From Krasilnikovozyma curviuscula (taxonomy: Eukaryota > Basidiomycota > Tremellomycetes > Cystofilobasidiales > Mrakiaceae): 48,346 nucleotides of DNA. Within the stretch, counting starts at the first letter, position 1. Each line of letters begins with the position of its first letter. The stretch covers positions 1 through 48,346 of the forward strand of contig MVAQ01000165.1 of assembly GCA_014825775.1 (NCBI GenBank), written 5' to 3'. This document shows, in pieces, positions 1 through 10,135 of the stretch. A model generated the notes under the pieces. The model had not been told where the DNA came from. It was given only the letters and a program-made list of their open reading frames with translations, and made no database searches. Both the position numbers and the translations under genes were made by a program.

Positions 1-3000
1 CGCTACAGCAACCCCCACGAGCACAGCAGCACCAACGTCAACCGCTGATGAGTCGACTGTTGCCTCGGCAACACCGACATCCAACACTGCTACTACTACG
101 CCAACGTGTCAGTATACTCTCTGTTCTCCGCTTCCTGTAGAGTTGAATGAGGATTCGAGAAGAGGGTGAAAAAGTGTTGGGTCGTCGGTTCAATTTTTGC
201 CACCTAACCTGCCTGCCGAATTTAACCTCTCGCTCGCTCGCTCGCTGCCTCGACTTGTTTTCTCCCTCGAACACCACCCTCACGCTCGTTTTTTCTGTTT
301 CCTTTTTTCTCTCTTGCTGTATACTGTTCTCTCTGGTCCCTACTGGGTGAATAATAACAATGGCTTGTGAGTGTTCCCCCTTTCTCTCCAGAGATTTTCC
401 TCCAGTCCGCTTCGGGCTCCTTTCTCGAGAGGCATTCGGACCAACGATAGCGTCACCGTTGGTAGATGAAAGGGCAGCAGGGGTATACCGTTGGATAGTG
501 CTACAGGGAAAGTTGAGGCTGGGAAGGGCTGGCATATACTTTTTCACCGTTGTCGAGGCATGTGGGACGAAAATCGGGGTTTGTGTTGGCACCTCGAACA
601 GGGGCCCTACGCAGTCGAAAATTGGTCCACTCCCTCGTCTGCCCTACCAAATGTCCCTTGCTCCCTGCTGTTCTCCATCTTGAGAGCGAGGGTTGGGCTT
701 AGTGAGACGTTTGTCTCTCGGACCTACCGGTATTTTTTTTAGCGTCGTCCAACCAAAGGCTTGGTTAAGGCGGTGTCGAGAATGTTGTGACTAACTTTTT
801 TTCCTACTGTCTGAATCGATAGCTTCACCTTCTGATACAAATGCGGATACTGCTGCTGTCACTACTCCAGCTCAAGTGACGACAACCAGCCCGTCACAGG
901 TGACCACGTCAAACACGCCCAGCAACACCCCAACCAGCGACACCAGTGAGTCCCCGATGTTTCTCTCTTTCCAGCCTGTCGTCGCGTCTTCTGTTGGGAT
1001 GGAAGAGTCGTTCACGTTGATTAGGGCTTCCAGAGGTGTGAGGTCTGAAAGAAGGAGTGGAAAAATGGGCCGAAAAACAAAGTCAGACGTAGACAAGAAA
1101 AAAAAAGTCAAAAGAAGAGTGGTGGATGTCGCTGGGGGAAGAGGATCAGTAATACACACGTCTACAAGCTCTCTGGGTGTAGGGAATTGGTGTTCGAATG
1201 GCACCTCAAGTTTCCACTTCAGAAGGCTCAGTGTTATGTTTCAGACGCACGCGTCTGAACTGTGGATGTTGGTTGCTTTCATTACAAGATTGGTTCGCAA
1301 ACACAACTTGTCAACCTGTGTAGCTCCTCATTCGAATACTGTTTCTCCTTTCCTTATTCATTTCTCGTACGATTTCTTGCTGTTCGTCGGTTTCGCTCAC
1401 CCTGTGGCTCTGTGTCTTGTTCCCTTTCCCTTTGCTCCTGTTCCTGTTCCTCAATTCATTCTTAAATCGTCGCAATTATTGACATTCAGCTACTACTCCA
1501 ATAACCACCACTACAACCTCAGCCACTCAATCGCAGACCGCCTCTCCAACATCTCAGACCACGTCGCAGGCACAGGTGAGTTTTTCACGATGTTCCTTTC
1601 TTTTACCCAATGGCTAAGCTGGTACTGATTGTATACGTGTATAGTCAACTAGCACGTCGACAACAACTACAAGCCAGACTACCAGCCAATCGACGTCAGC
1701 AAGTCAAACCACTTCTCAGAGCACCAGTCAGACAACCAGCCAATCCACTAGCACCCAAACGTCAACGAGCACACAGTCGCAGTCAACCTCTACTCCCACG
1801 TCAACTAGCACTAGTGTGAGTGTTCTTTTTCACCGTGCCGTCGACGCGCTCGGCTTGCGCTTGGCCTCCTTGGTTGGTGGCGTGATGTGCTGATTAGTTG
1901 ATTTCAACGACATAGCCTACTTCCACTTCGACGCAAACAGTAACTTCATCAAGTACTCAATCGACATCACAGTACATTCTTCATCTATTTTATGGGAGAC
2001 TCGTATAAGCTTACAGCCGCTGACTTTGTCTTGGTTTTTCTTTTCCCAGGTCAGGAGTTACTACCACCACTGCGTCGTCTTCCATCTTCATCACCACCAC
2101 CAATTCGCTTGGCTCGACTATTACCTCGGCCCCGGCGACCATTACGAGTGTCGCGACGTCGACAGCGTCTGACGGCGGCGTTTACACTATCACCCAGGTG
2201 GTTCGCAACCCTGGATCGGGCTCGCTCAACGATGGCTCCTCTAGCGGCACAAGCAGCTTCTTCTCCAATACCCCTGCTGTTGCGGGTACATTCGTTGTGG
2301 TTGGTATTGCTGGTGCAGCCATCTTGCTAGGCGTCGGGTTTATGTTGCTTAGGAGGAGGAGGGCACAGAGGCTGGATAAGGACGTTGCTGCTGCTGCTGC
2401 CGCTGCTGGTGGGTCCTTTCTTCCCTGCATGATGTTTGTTACTTGACACGTTACTGATCATTACTCTATCTTTCGTTCCCTATTCTTGAAAGCCGCCGCC
2501 GCCTCGAGACAGCCATTCGAAGACGACGACGACCAGACTGGCGGGCATCACTCATCCTTCAACTCGGCTCACAATGCGCCTGCTATGTCGCAGGTCGGTG
2601 CAGGCTACGTCGGTGCTGGTAAATACGACGCCGCTGCGGGTACTTACTCGGATGCAGCGTACCAGCAGGAAGGCGCGTATTACGACCCACATGGTGGATA
2701 TGCCCCTCAAGGTGAGAAAACTTCTCTTTTGCCTGCGGTGGTTGAAATTTCTGTCTATCGAGTGCAATGCTGATTTTTGTGTGGTTGTATATAGGTGCTT
2801 ACGGTCAATATGCATACGATCCTTCTCAGCAACCGTACACTGACCAAACAGGAGCTGATGGCCAATACGAGGTTCGCTTAAATTTACTTTTGATCTAAAC
2901 TTTGTTTCTCTTGAACAGAGAATTGACCGGCTTTTTTATCAATAGATGCAGCAGTACCACGACGACGCCTATGCGCAGAACCAATACGGCTACCAAGACG

Positions 3001-3197
3001 CTTCACACAGTGCCTATGCTGATCCTTCGGGTGGATATGGTACTACTCCTCAATACGACCCATATGCTCCCCCCGCTACCACCGTCGCCACTGCTGGCGC
3101 CGGTATGAGCGGTCAGAATGGCTCCAATGGGTCTGTCACTGAGACGACGCCGTTTGGCAAACACGGCAATGGCCTTAAGGTCACTAACCCGGAGTAA
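1..3197 (+). CDS. Thr/Ser-rich single-pass membrane protein, 5'-truncated by window edge
   Basis: Only the 3' part is present. Several short exons (about 2-105, 823-946, 1492-1574, 1645-1815, about 1915-1980) encode almost only Thr, Ser, Gln, Ala and Pro, as in a heavily O-glycosylated extracellular stalk. An exon at about 2050-2408 ends in one hydrophobic helix (residues like AGTFVVVGIAGAAILLGVGF) followed at once by LLRRRRAQR, a stop-transfer signal that puts the C-terminus in the cytosol. The tail (exons about 2492-2711, 2795-2870, 2946-3197) is acidic (DDDD), then rich in Tyr, Gln, Gly, Asp and Ala, and ends in LKVTNPE. The architecture resembles fungal cell-wall stress sensors (Mid2/Wsc type), but no WSC domain is visible and the ectodomain start lies outside the window. 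The family assignment is an inference. The stop TAA is at 3195-3197. Confidence 0.72.
106..822 (+). other. Long intron in the Thr/Ser-rich membrane protein gene
   Basis: The Thr/Ser-coding frame stops near 105 (donor gtgtcagt, or gtatact a few bases on) and resumes after gaatcgatag at 822. About 720 nt of pyrimidine-rich, apparently noncoding sequence lie between, including a short CGCT run near 230. A second long intron follows at about 947-1491 (donor gtgagtcc, acceptor ttgacattcag). Other introns of this gene and window are mostly 50-130 nt. An alternative exon inside cannot be excluded. Confidence 0.5.
229..248. repeat. Short CGCT microsatellite
   Basis: About four to five tandem copies of CGCT/TCGC lie inside the first long intron of the Thr/Ser-rich gene. 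They are small and probably incidental. Confidence 0.5.
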
Positions 3198-4470
3198 AAG
3201 AGATACAGACTTCAGGTGATTGTGGGATGGTATTTTCTGAGGGCGGATGACTTCCTTTTTTAAGCTCTTCTCCAGTCGAAGAGACAAGGATGCTTTGGTT
3301 CTTCTACCCACTCTACCCATTTGCTTTCAACTGGGCATTCTCATCCCTCTTCAATCTTTATAAATAGCTCGTGTCTTTGGACTTTCCCATTAGAGTTTCT
3401 TCTTTCCGCTTCAAATTTTGTCATCACAAGCACCTTCACTCTAGCTCTTCTTTTCTCCCCGTAACCCCAAAAGATATCTTTTTTAATATGACTGGCATTT
3501 TTTCTTTTCTTTTTTCTTCCTCTTCTTGAGCACTCTCTTGTATATTCTGCCGTCGTCGAGATTGCCTCCATTGACCGTTCGCAGGCGAGAAAGACAATAT
3601 CAAATTACCCATTTCCCTTTGAACAGCGTCACAATAAAGGGCGAATGGTAAAATCGAACAGCTGTTCAGAAAGGCAATGTAGTGTGCTCTCTTGAGCCAG
3701 TGTTGGTAGTCATCCAGATCGCTGAGCACAATACCCGAGCTAGAGTGAATACGCTCTCTTGCTCACCTTTTCCCGTCCGGCGCTACTGCTGACTCTTTCG
3801 TCCTGTCGGCTGTGCTTCACAGCATGGAGGAAATGAATTTGGTAGTCTTGTCTAATCTGTATATCCGATGAACAAAAATCAAGAGTCCCATCTGCACCAG
3901 TAAGTCATGCCGTAAGGTCTTCCATCTGTAATATCTATTGAGTCTAATCTTATTCTTTGAAAGGGGTACATCACAGCGCAATGATGTCACATCGTTTATG
4001 GAAGCGTTAGAAGAAGGATGAGGAGCTGGATCATTGGTTGAGGATGTGTAAAATATCTACTGACGGAAACATCAAAATCAAACCAAAACGAACTGTGAAT
4101 TTTGGACTTTTCGAATGCGCTAAGATGTCTGTAGAAGAGATTTACCTATTCCTCTCTGAAGATCTCTCTGGACATAGGTGGCAATTTGAAGAGCGTTGAA
4201 CCGCGTTTTTCCTGTTGTTTTGATTTCCCAAGGCGCCACTATCTCGATCTCGAATTTTGTCGAGGAATCATTACTGAAGTCTTCATTTCATTCTGATACA
4301 CTGTACGGCTCTTTCCATCGCGAAGAGAAAAATATGAAGAAATTATTTGCCAAAAAACCCTGGATTTCTTCGAGCTGCGAATCCAATGACGCTTCTTCTT
4401 CTGCCTTGTTCCAACATCATCTCTCTCTCCAATTCCTTCCAGCACCTGATACTAGTGCCAGCCGTGTAAG
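3198..4470. other. Intergenic region between membrane protein gene and acetate kinase
   Basis: This stretch should hold the 3' UTR of the upstream gene and the promoter and leader of the acetate kinase gene. It is pyrimidine-rich around 3400-3530. A TATA-like string (tttataaatag) lies near 3357, too far from 4471 to be the acetate kinase core promoter unless the leader is very long. The ORFs here are short, compositionally odd and have no recognisable domain. I see no tRNA-like or repeat structure. Confidence 0.5.
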
Positions 4471-4474
4471 ATGA
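4334..4474 (+). promoter_or_regulatory. Possible upstream ORF overlapping the acetate kinase start
   Basis: An ATG at 4334 opens a 46-codon frame (begins MKKLFAKKPWISSS) whose TGA stop at 4472-4474 overlaps the acetate kinase ATG at 4471 in an ATGA arrangement. If the mRNA starts upstream of 4334, this uORF could limit initiation or feed it by termination-reinitiation. The transcript start is unknown, so this is an inference from layout only. Confidence 0.3.
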
Positions 4475-6222
4475 CATATCTTTGGTCTCTTAATTGTGGA
4501 AGCTCCAGCATCAAAAGCACCCTCTTTGAGATTCCTCCCTCAAAGACTGAGAAGGCCAAACCAGTAGCCACAGCTTCAGCCTCTCAGATTGGAGCCAAGG
4601 ATGAGATGGTTATCTGTAAAGTGAAGTGGCTAGACGATAACAAGACTGAGAACAAGGAGTTTAGTCAGAGTGAAGTTGACTGTGAGTTTTGGGCTTCGAT
4701 TCGGTCCCATGCCCGTCTGCAACTCCATCGTGAGCTGCAGATTTTGAAGGGGAGCAGTAGCGATAGTCGGACTTAGGATTTCTTTTGATTGATGTTACCG
4801 CTAGATACGGACATTCCAACGAAGCTCCTGGAGCTGCTCTCGTCTTCCCATGGGTCCAAAGACTTCGCGTCGAAAATCACCCATTCGACTCATCGTATCG
4901 TCCATGGAAGTACCCACGACAAGCCCATCATCGTCACTAAGAAGCACGATGAAGGCCTCAAAGAAGTTGAAACTTTGTCCTCCTTTGCCCCTCTTCACGT
5001 AAGTTCATCTGTCGGCTTATTGCTTGAAGACGTAAGCTGACGAGCTCGGAATGTAGAATCATTCTGCCGTTCTGAGCTTGCATACCGTTTTGGATGCTCT
5101 TGGAGATGACCATACTGCCATATTATGCTTCGACACCATGTTTCACCAGACGATCCCTCCTCACGTATACACCTACGCGCTCCCTGCGCTTCCTCAAGGG
5201 CAGAAGACACCTGTTCCGTTGCGAAAGGTAAACCACTAGGAGTTTACTTCTGGATTGGCTTGTTCTGATGTTTAATTTACTTATTTACTTTCCCACGTCT
5301 GTAGTTTGGCTTCCACGGTCTTTCGTACGCCTCGATCCTAGAGCAACTGTCCAACCACATCAAAAAACCAACGACTGAAATCAACGTCATCGTTGCCCAT
5401 CTCGGAAGCGGTGGATCAGCATGCATGATCCACAACGGAAAATCGTACGACACGTCAATGGGATTGACACCTTTGGATGGTAAGCAGCATCTGTTTGCGC
5501 ACTCGGTCAGTTACTGATAGGAAGCTGCGATCTTTGTAGGACTCGTCGGCGGTACTCGAACGGGCAGTATTGATCCGACTACAATATTCCACCATACCCC
5601 AGACGGCGCTGAGGAGGATCTTTCGTTCAAGAAAGAGGGCATCTCTATTTCAAAAGCTGAGCTTGTCATGAACAAGTACGAATTAAATTTACCACAAGCT
5701 GCGAGGAGGAAAACTCACCAGATCTGCGTTTATGTAGGAAGTCTGGTCTTTCTGCACTTGCTGGGACTTCTGATTTCGGACTGATTACCAGCAGGATTGA
5801 GGATCCGAAGAGCTGTTCTAAAGAAGGTACGCTCTATCTACTGTCTCCTCACTCTACCTGTTACAGAATCTTACCACTGTTATTTTCTTCTTCAAGAATA
5901 CGAATCAGCTAAGCTAGCGTACGAAGTCTACGTTGACCGACTTATGAACTTTCTCGGCTCTTACATCATCAAGCTCCACTCCTTGACTTCTAACGTCGAC
6001 GGCTTAGTATTTTCTGGAGGAATTGGCGAGCACTCTGCTCCTTTGAGAAAGGATGTTGTCAAGCGCCTGGCGTGGCTGGGTCTGGAATTGAAGGACGGTG
6101 AAGTGGGTAAGGGCCCTGTCGTGGAGATCACGGAGAATGGAAAGGGTATGAAAGCGTGGGTCGTGCAGACTGATGAAGAGGAACAGTGCTGTAAGCTTGG
6201 ACGAGAAGCGGTCAGAATTTGA
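4471..6222 (+). CDS. ackA: Acetate kinase (fungal AckA)
   Basis: Interconverts acetyl-phosphate and acetate with ADP/ATP. In fungi it is usually paired with phosphoketolase (Xfp), which makes the acetyl-phosphate; no phosphoketolase gene is in this window. The spliced frame carries the family motifs in order: [10 protein letters not shown] near the N-terminus (usual form NAGSSS), [71 protein letters not shown] and [14 protein letters not shown]. They cover the nucleotide and acetate sites of the ASKHA fold. Introns lie near 4681-4804, 4999-5056, 5230-5304, 5480-5539, 5676-5738 and 5826-5896. The start is the ATG just before [12 protein letters not shown]; the stop is at 6220-6222. An insert rich in Lys, Ala and Ser after residue 20 is longer than in bacterial enzymes. 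The gene converges on the MFS gene. Confidence 0.93.
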
Positions 6223-6400
6223 TTGTTGAAGTGAAGCGACGGCAGGTTGACCAAAATATATGATGGTATGTAACGACTCGTCAGATTAACTCGTGATAGG
6301 ATGGCTTCCTCGAAACGACGAAGCTCGAAAGATCTAGAATTCTATACAATACACGAGTTCTATAAAAATCTAAATGACCGAAGTTCTAGAAAACCTCTCA

Positions 6401-8838
6401 TCAAACAGGCGACGACTTCAACTCGGCCTCATCCTCCTTCGTAATGACACTATTCTCAGAATCTTCAGGCTGCACAACAGCACCTGCGTTATTGAGTATC
6501 GGCTCATTCTTCTTTCCAGCGACTGCCTTGTCCTTTTCCTTCTCCCTCGCCGCAATCTCCGCTTCGGTGTGTTGTTTCGAAAGGTTGAACCCTCCACTCC
6601 AGCCTACCCAGACATCTTCAGTCGCATGAGGACCTCTATCCAGTAGACAAAATAAAATAAAATAAGTGTCTAGTTTGAGCTCCGCGTTGACTGATAAGGG
6701 GCTAAAGGGGATTTGAGACGTACCGACTAAAGAGGATGATCACCGCCAATCCCAACATTCCAAGTGCAAAAGCAGAGGACGCATGCCACCCGTGAGAGTT
6801 GTACAGCCGTGTTTGGACACCTGTTCCCATCGTCTGACCACCTGCTCCCAAGCACACAATTGGGCTCAGAACTCCTCGGCAAAAATCTCCAGAAGGGAAA
6901 GAAACTTACAAAACGTGCTGAGCATGAACAGACTATTCAATCTAGCCCGTGCAGCAGGGTTCAATAGAAAGATTCGAGAAGAATTAGCCACCTGTGCAGC
7001 TTGTAGACCGAGGTCGAGCCCTGCACAGACAATGACAACAGCGCCGACAGAGAGCTTTGCTGCGCCAACGGCGATCGCTTGAAAGATGATCTGGTTTAAC
7101 GGAGTGGAAAGTCTGAGGAAAATATAGATTCATTGAAAAATAAAGAGAGGAAAGGAACGTACTTGAACGAACAGAGAAGCGACTTGTGATACCCAAGGAA
7201 TGTAGCCATCGATTGCCCTTCCGCAGACTATTCCGCAATTCAGTTCCATTTCAGTGAATAGGAGCGAATGTAGAGAGAAGAGACGTACATGGCGCTGCAC
7301 AGACGCCCGTTATTCCAGCGAGACCGAATAGGCCAATGTAAAAGGAATTGTAGTGGTATGTATCTGTGAGAAGGACTGTTTTATTTTGAGAAGAGAGGTT
7401 AAGGTTTATCTTCAAAAGCTAAAGGAGAGATTCTGACAAACATGTTAATGTTGTCCACCCTATATACAGCACCGAGTTGTCAGTCATGGAGATGACATCG
7501 AATGCTAAGGAGATACTTACAGCCTGAAAAAGTCGATGCAGATAGAAACTGAACCAAACACGTCTGTATCAACGTAGGGTATTTCGGGATGTACTTGATG
7601 ATGCTCCACAACTACACCAAAAGGCCCGAAAACCACACCATCAGTACCCCGTCAGATACCATGAATCAATAGACTGACCATCTCAAAGTAGTTCAACCCG
7701 ATCCCTTTCTCAGGATAGTCTGGCAGGACCGCCCAAAGGAGGAGAAGCGTTGTGTATTGTAAGCCGACAGCCATGAAATAAACGTTTCTCCAGGATGAGA
7801 AGTTCGAGATGACACCCGCCAGTACACGACCACAGAGCAGGCCGAGCTATTTGAGAAAATGGAAACAACATGAGAGAAAGGACAAGGGAGGAATGTCATG
7901 GTAAATGGGACGGACTAGGAGACCGGAGAGGGTGATGCTGATAGCTGCTCCTCGTCTATGTGCAGGTGCGAGGTCTGCTGTCAAGGGGAGGAGGACCTGG
8001 GGAGTAACTTCAATCCAGAACCGTCAAGACCTATAGGTTGCATACTTTCCTCAGATGACAAAGAATGAACGAGACGTACCACCGATGAACCCGACCAAAA
8101 AGGATAGCACTTCGAACGCTGCCAGGTTGGGCGCGAGTGCTAACCCGATGGACAAGGACGCAGAGACGAAGACGAGGAGAAGGACCAAGCCACGACGACG
8201 GACCATGTCACCTAGAGGAGTGAGGAAGAAGATGCCACTGTTTGATACGACAGTAAGTTAGATCGACGATAAGTGTTGGTGAAGCGTGTGAACGACTGAC
8301 CAAGCGTATCCACTATTTGGGCAGGAAAGAAGACTGTGTTAGACGATACTATGACACTCAAGGAATTTTGTCTTCGAGATATTCATGAAAGCGTACACCT
8401 GTGTTAGCACGGGAACAATGCTGATATCTCCGTATGTCACGTTGAATGATTCTGAAAGAGTCACGAGAATAGATTCTGCTCAAACGAACACAGGTCAGTT
8501 CTCATTACAACTACTTCTCATGAGGAGGGGGGCGCACGGTTGTAGTACAAGTTCATGACACTCTGTTTCCCGTTTCGCAAGCAACAATAATAACTAAGTC
8601 AGCTAAAACAAAAAACTCAGTCCTCTGATTGGAAAAGAGGACACTATACCGTCGTAGCAGCAGACCCAAAGAAGATATTGAGGGCCAGCGTGAATTCAAA
8701 GTCCTGACTAGGGTCATGTTGGCACCACCTCGGAATAGGTAAGAACTTGAAGTCTTTCGTACGACGAGGAGGAGCAACGGGTTGTAGCTGCGGTACCGTC
8801 TCTAATACTGGGTCGTTGGTGAGTGTCTGGGACGACAT
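6401..8838 (-). CDS. MFS transporter, DHA1-like efflux family
   Basis: Encodes a 12-helix-type major facilitator, probably a proton-coupled efflux or uptake carrier of unknown substrate. It starts MSSQTLTNDPVLETV at 8838, with a cytosolic N-terminus of about 40 residues. NLYYNR follows in the first helical region, as in the ANLYYxQP motif of DHA1 proteins. Other family stretches are VLLPLTADLAPAHRRGAAIS (the loop 2-3 motif with RRG), GLDLGLQAAQVANSSRIFLL in the second half, and GQTMGTGVQTRLYNSHGW in late helices. The cytosolic tail (DVWVGWSGGFNLSKQHTEAE, then charged) ends ELKSSPV at 6401. At least nine short introns interrupt it. The motif wording is close to bacterial arabinose-efflux-like permeases. 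Substrate is not inferable. It converges on acetate kinase 178 bp away. Confidence 0.85.
6649..6665. repeat. Short AAATA tandem repeat in MFS intron
   Basis: About three copies of aaata/aataa lie in an intron near the 3' end of the MFS transporter gene, on the opposite strand. It is likely incidental. Confidence 0.45.
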
Positions 8839-9348
8839 TTTGGCTGTAGTTGAAAGCAGCCGTTAGAAAAGGATCAATCGGCGACTTATCGGAAAATAGG
8901 GAGCGCTCACGGTGGTGGGCGAGGGTACTGTAATTAGACTTCCACTCTAATCAAGTTGGATTTCACTAATACTCAAGGGGATAGCAAATTCTCTACTGGC
9001 TGCTTTGTAATACCCCTTTTCGTTGCATTACCGAGAGCAATTTTTTCTGGTGGAGGTGGTGACGGTTAATAGCGAATCAAAAAGTGTGCGTTGACTCGAA
9101 AACCACCCCGCCTTCAATTTTAATGAAAGATTTTGACCAAGGAATCCAGGGTGTGAATTTCTGGATATCTGGCCTTTAAGGTAGAACAGAATAAGATTAT
9201 TATTTTTGCTAGCGACGAGATGATTGATCAAGAGCGCGTCTACTTGTTTACATTACAGAAGAACCAACAGGTTCAATTGTTTTGATAGACGAGCTGCACA
9301 ATATCTTAACATCAATAATTATTTTGATTCAACAACCGAACGTATGTC
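8839..9348. other. Intergenic region upstream of MFS gene and downstream of Rid remnant
   Basis: This contains the presumed promoter of the MFS gene (reading leftward from 8838) and the 3' flank of the Rid-like remnant. It is AT-richer than the flanking exons. I see no coding potential, tRNA or repeat in it. Confidence 0.5.
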
Positions 9349-9748
9349 CTATGGAATGCTGCACGGGAATGCTGCACGGTTGGCGACATCTTCAACCTCA
9401 CATCGCAATCGCAAATACGTGACCGCTTCAGCCTCAACCTCAATCCCCACACCCCCAAACTCCAGCTCTGTCACACCAGCACAAGCGAGGATTGGGATCT
9501 CGTCCCCATAGATCTCACCTAACAGGGCCGTCAGCGGTTTCGTGTACTTCTCGAAGCTCGTGAGATAGATCATAAACTGCAATCCCATTTCCTATCAGCG
9601 CATGTCTAGTCATGGGAAATAGATGATGTCACTTACCCTATACACTGATTGTAGCCCGTCTTTCGACCCTGCATCAGTGCTTGCCTTCTCCACATTCTCG
9701 AACGCCTGCTTCACTTCATCTTCTGCGTCCGGCAGTGTTTTGCGTTAA
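9349..9748 (-). pseudogene. Truncated Rid (YjgF/RutC-like) family gene, N-terminus missing
   Basis: Two exons are readable. The upstream one (about 9748-9639) encodes LPDAEDEVKQAFENVEKAST then GSKDGLQSVYR. After an intron (GTAAGT at about 9638 to TTGCAG) the frame continues FMIYLTSFEKYTKPL, IPILACAGVTELEFGGVGIEVEAEAV, ending at a TAG at 9349. This matches the C-terminal two thirds of the Rid fold: helix with KQAFENV, the YLT strand, and the ACVGV...VEIEAIA-type end. The first beta hairpin (usual VxxSGQ) is not found upstream; the frame meets TTTAACGC and no ATG with a plausible partner exon is visible to 10135. The Arg that Rid deaminases use near PARS is absent (IPILAC). It is either a decayed remnant or a gene whose first exon I failed to see. 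Confidence 0.55.
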
Positions 9749-10135
9749 ACATGATGTCGCACTAGTGAACTTGTCGCTCGATTGGCAAGAGAGCGCACTG
9801 TTTTTTTAGCATCGAGAAGGAAAGATCGAAACTCATGAAGAAGGTGCTCAAATGAGACTCGCAAAACGTACAGCAACTTCTGATTAGCTGACCCTTGTGG
9901 GCCTTGCTTTCATTGCGACTACGCGAACGGTGGGCCTCATTTTTTTTTGTCGAAGGTCTGAGCCGTCTTGCCTGTTCTATTCCATTTGTTACAAGCATCA
10001 TTAGACTGCTTCAGGGCTGTATAGAAAATATAACGAAAACCAAATGAGGCTCGTGCGTCGCGTCGAAACCAGGCCAGAAAAAAATCAGAGTCGTCTTGCT
10101 CTGCAGCCACTCAGCCAATCCAATTCAGAAAGGAG
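9749..10135. other. Region between Rid remnant and dynein gene, presumed dynein promoter
   Basis: No credible coding sequence is visible. A minus-strand frame at 9762-10001 is rich in Arg, Lys and Ser and matches nothing. The stretch contains a T run near 9940 and the leader of the dynein heavy chain gene, whose ATG is at 10136. Confidence 0.45.

Noticed and set aside
876..1628. 250-codon plus-strand ORF from the Thr/Ser exon into the long intron
   Set aside because: The frame runs through a good GTGAGT donor near 947 and becomes unlike the Thr/Ser stalk; the frame resumes after a proper acceptor at 1491.
3341..3729. Minus-strand ORFs rich in Glu/Arg/Lys in the intergenic region
   Set aside because: The composition reflects a pyrimidine-rich tract on the plus strand, and there are no conserved features.
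9762..10001. Minus-strand ORF just upstream of the Rid remnant as its missing N-terminal exon
   Set aside because: The translation has no beta-hairpin or SGQ-type motif and no splice site that joins it in phase to the KQAFENV exon.
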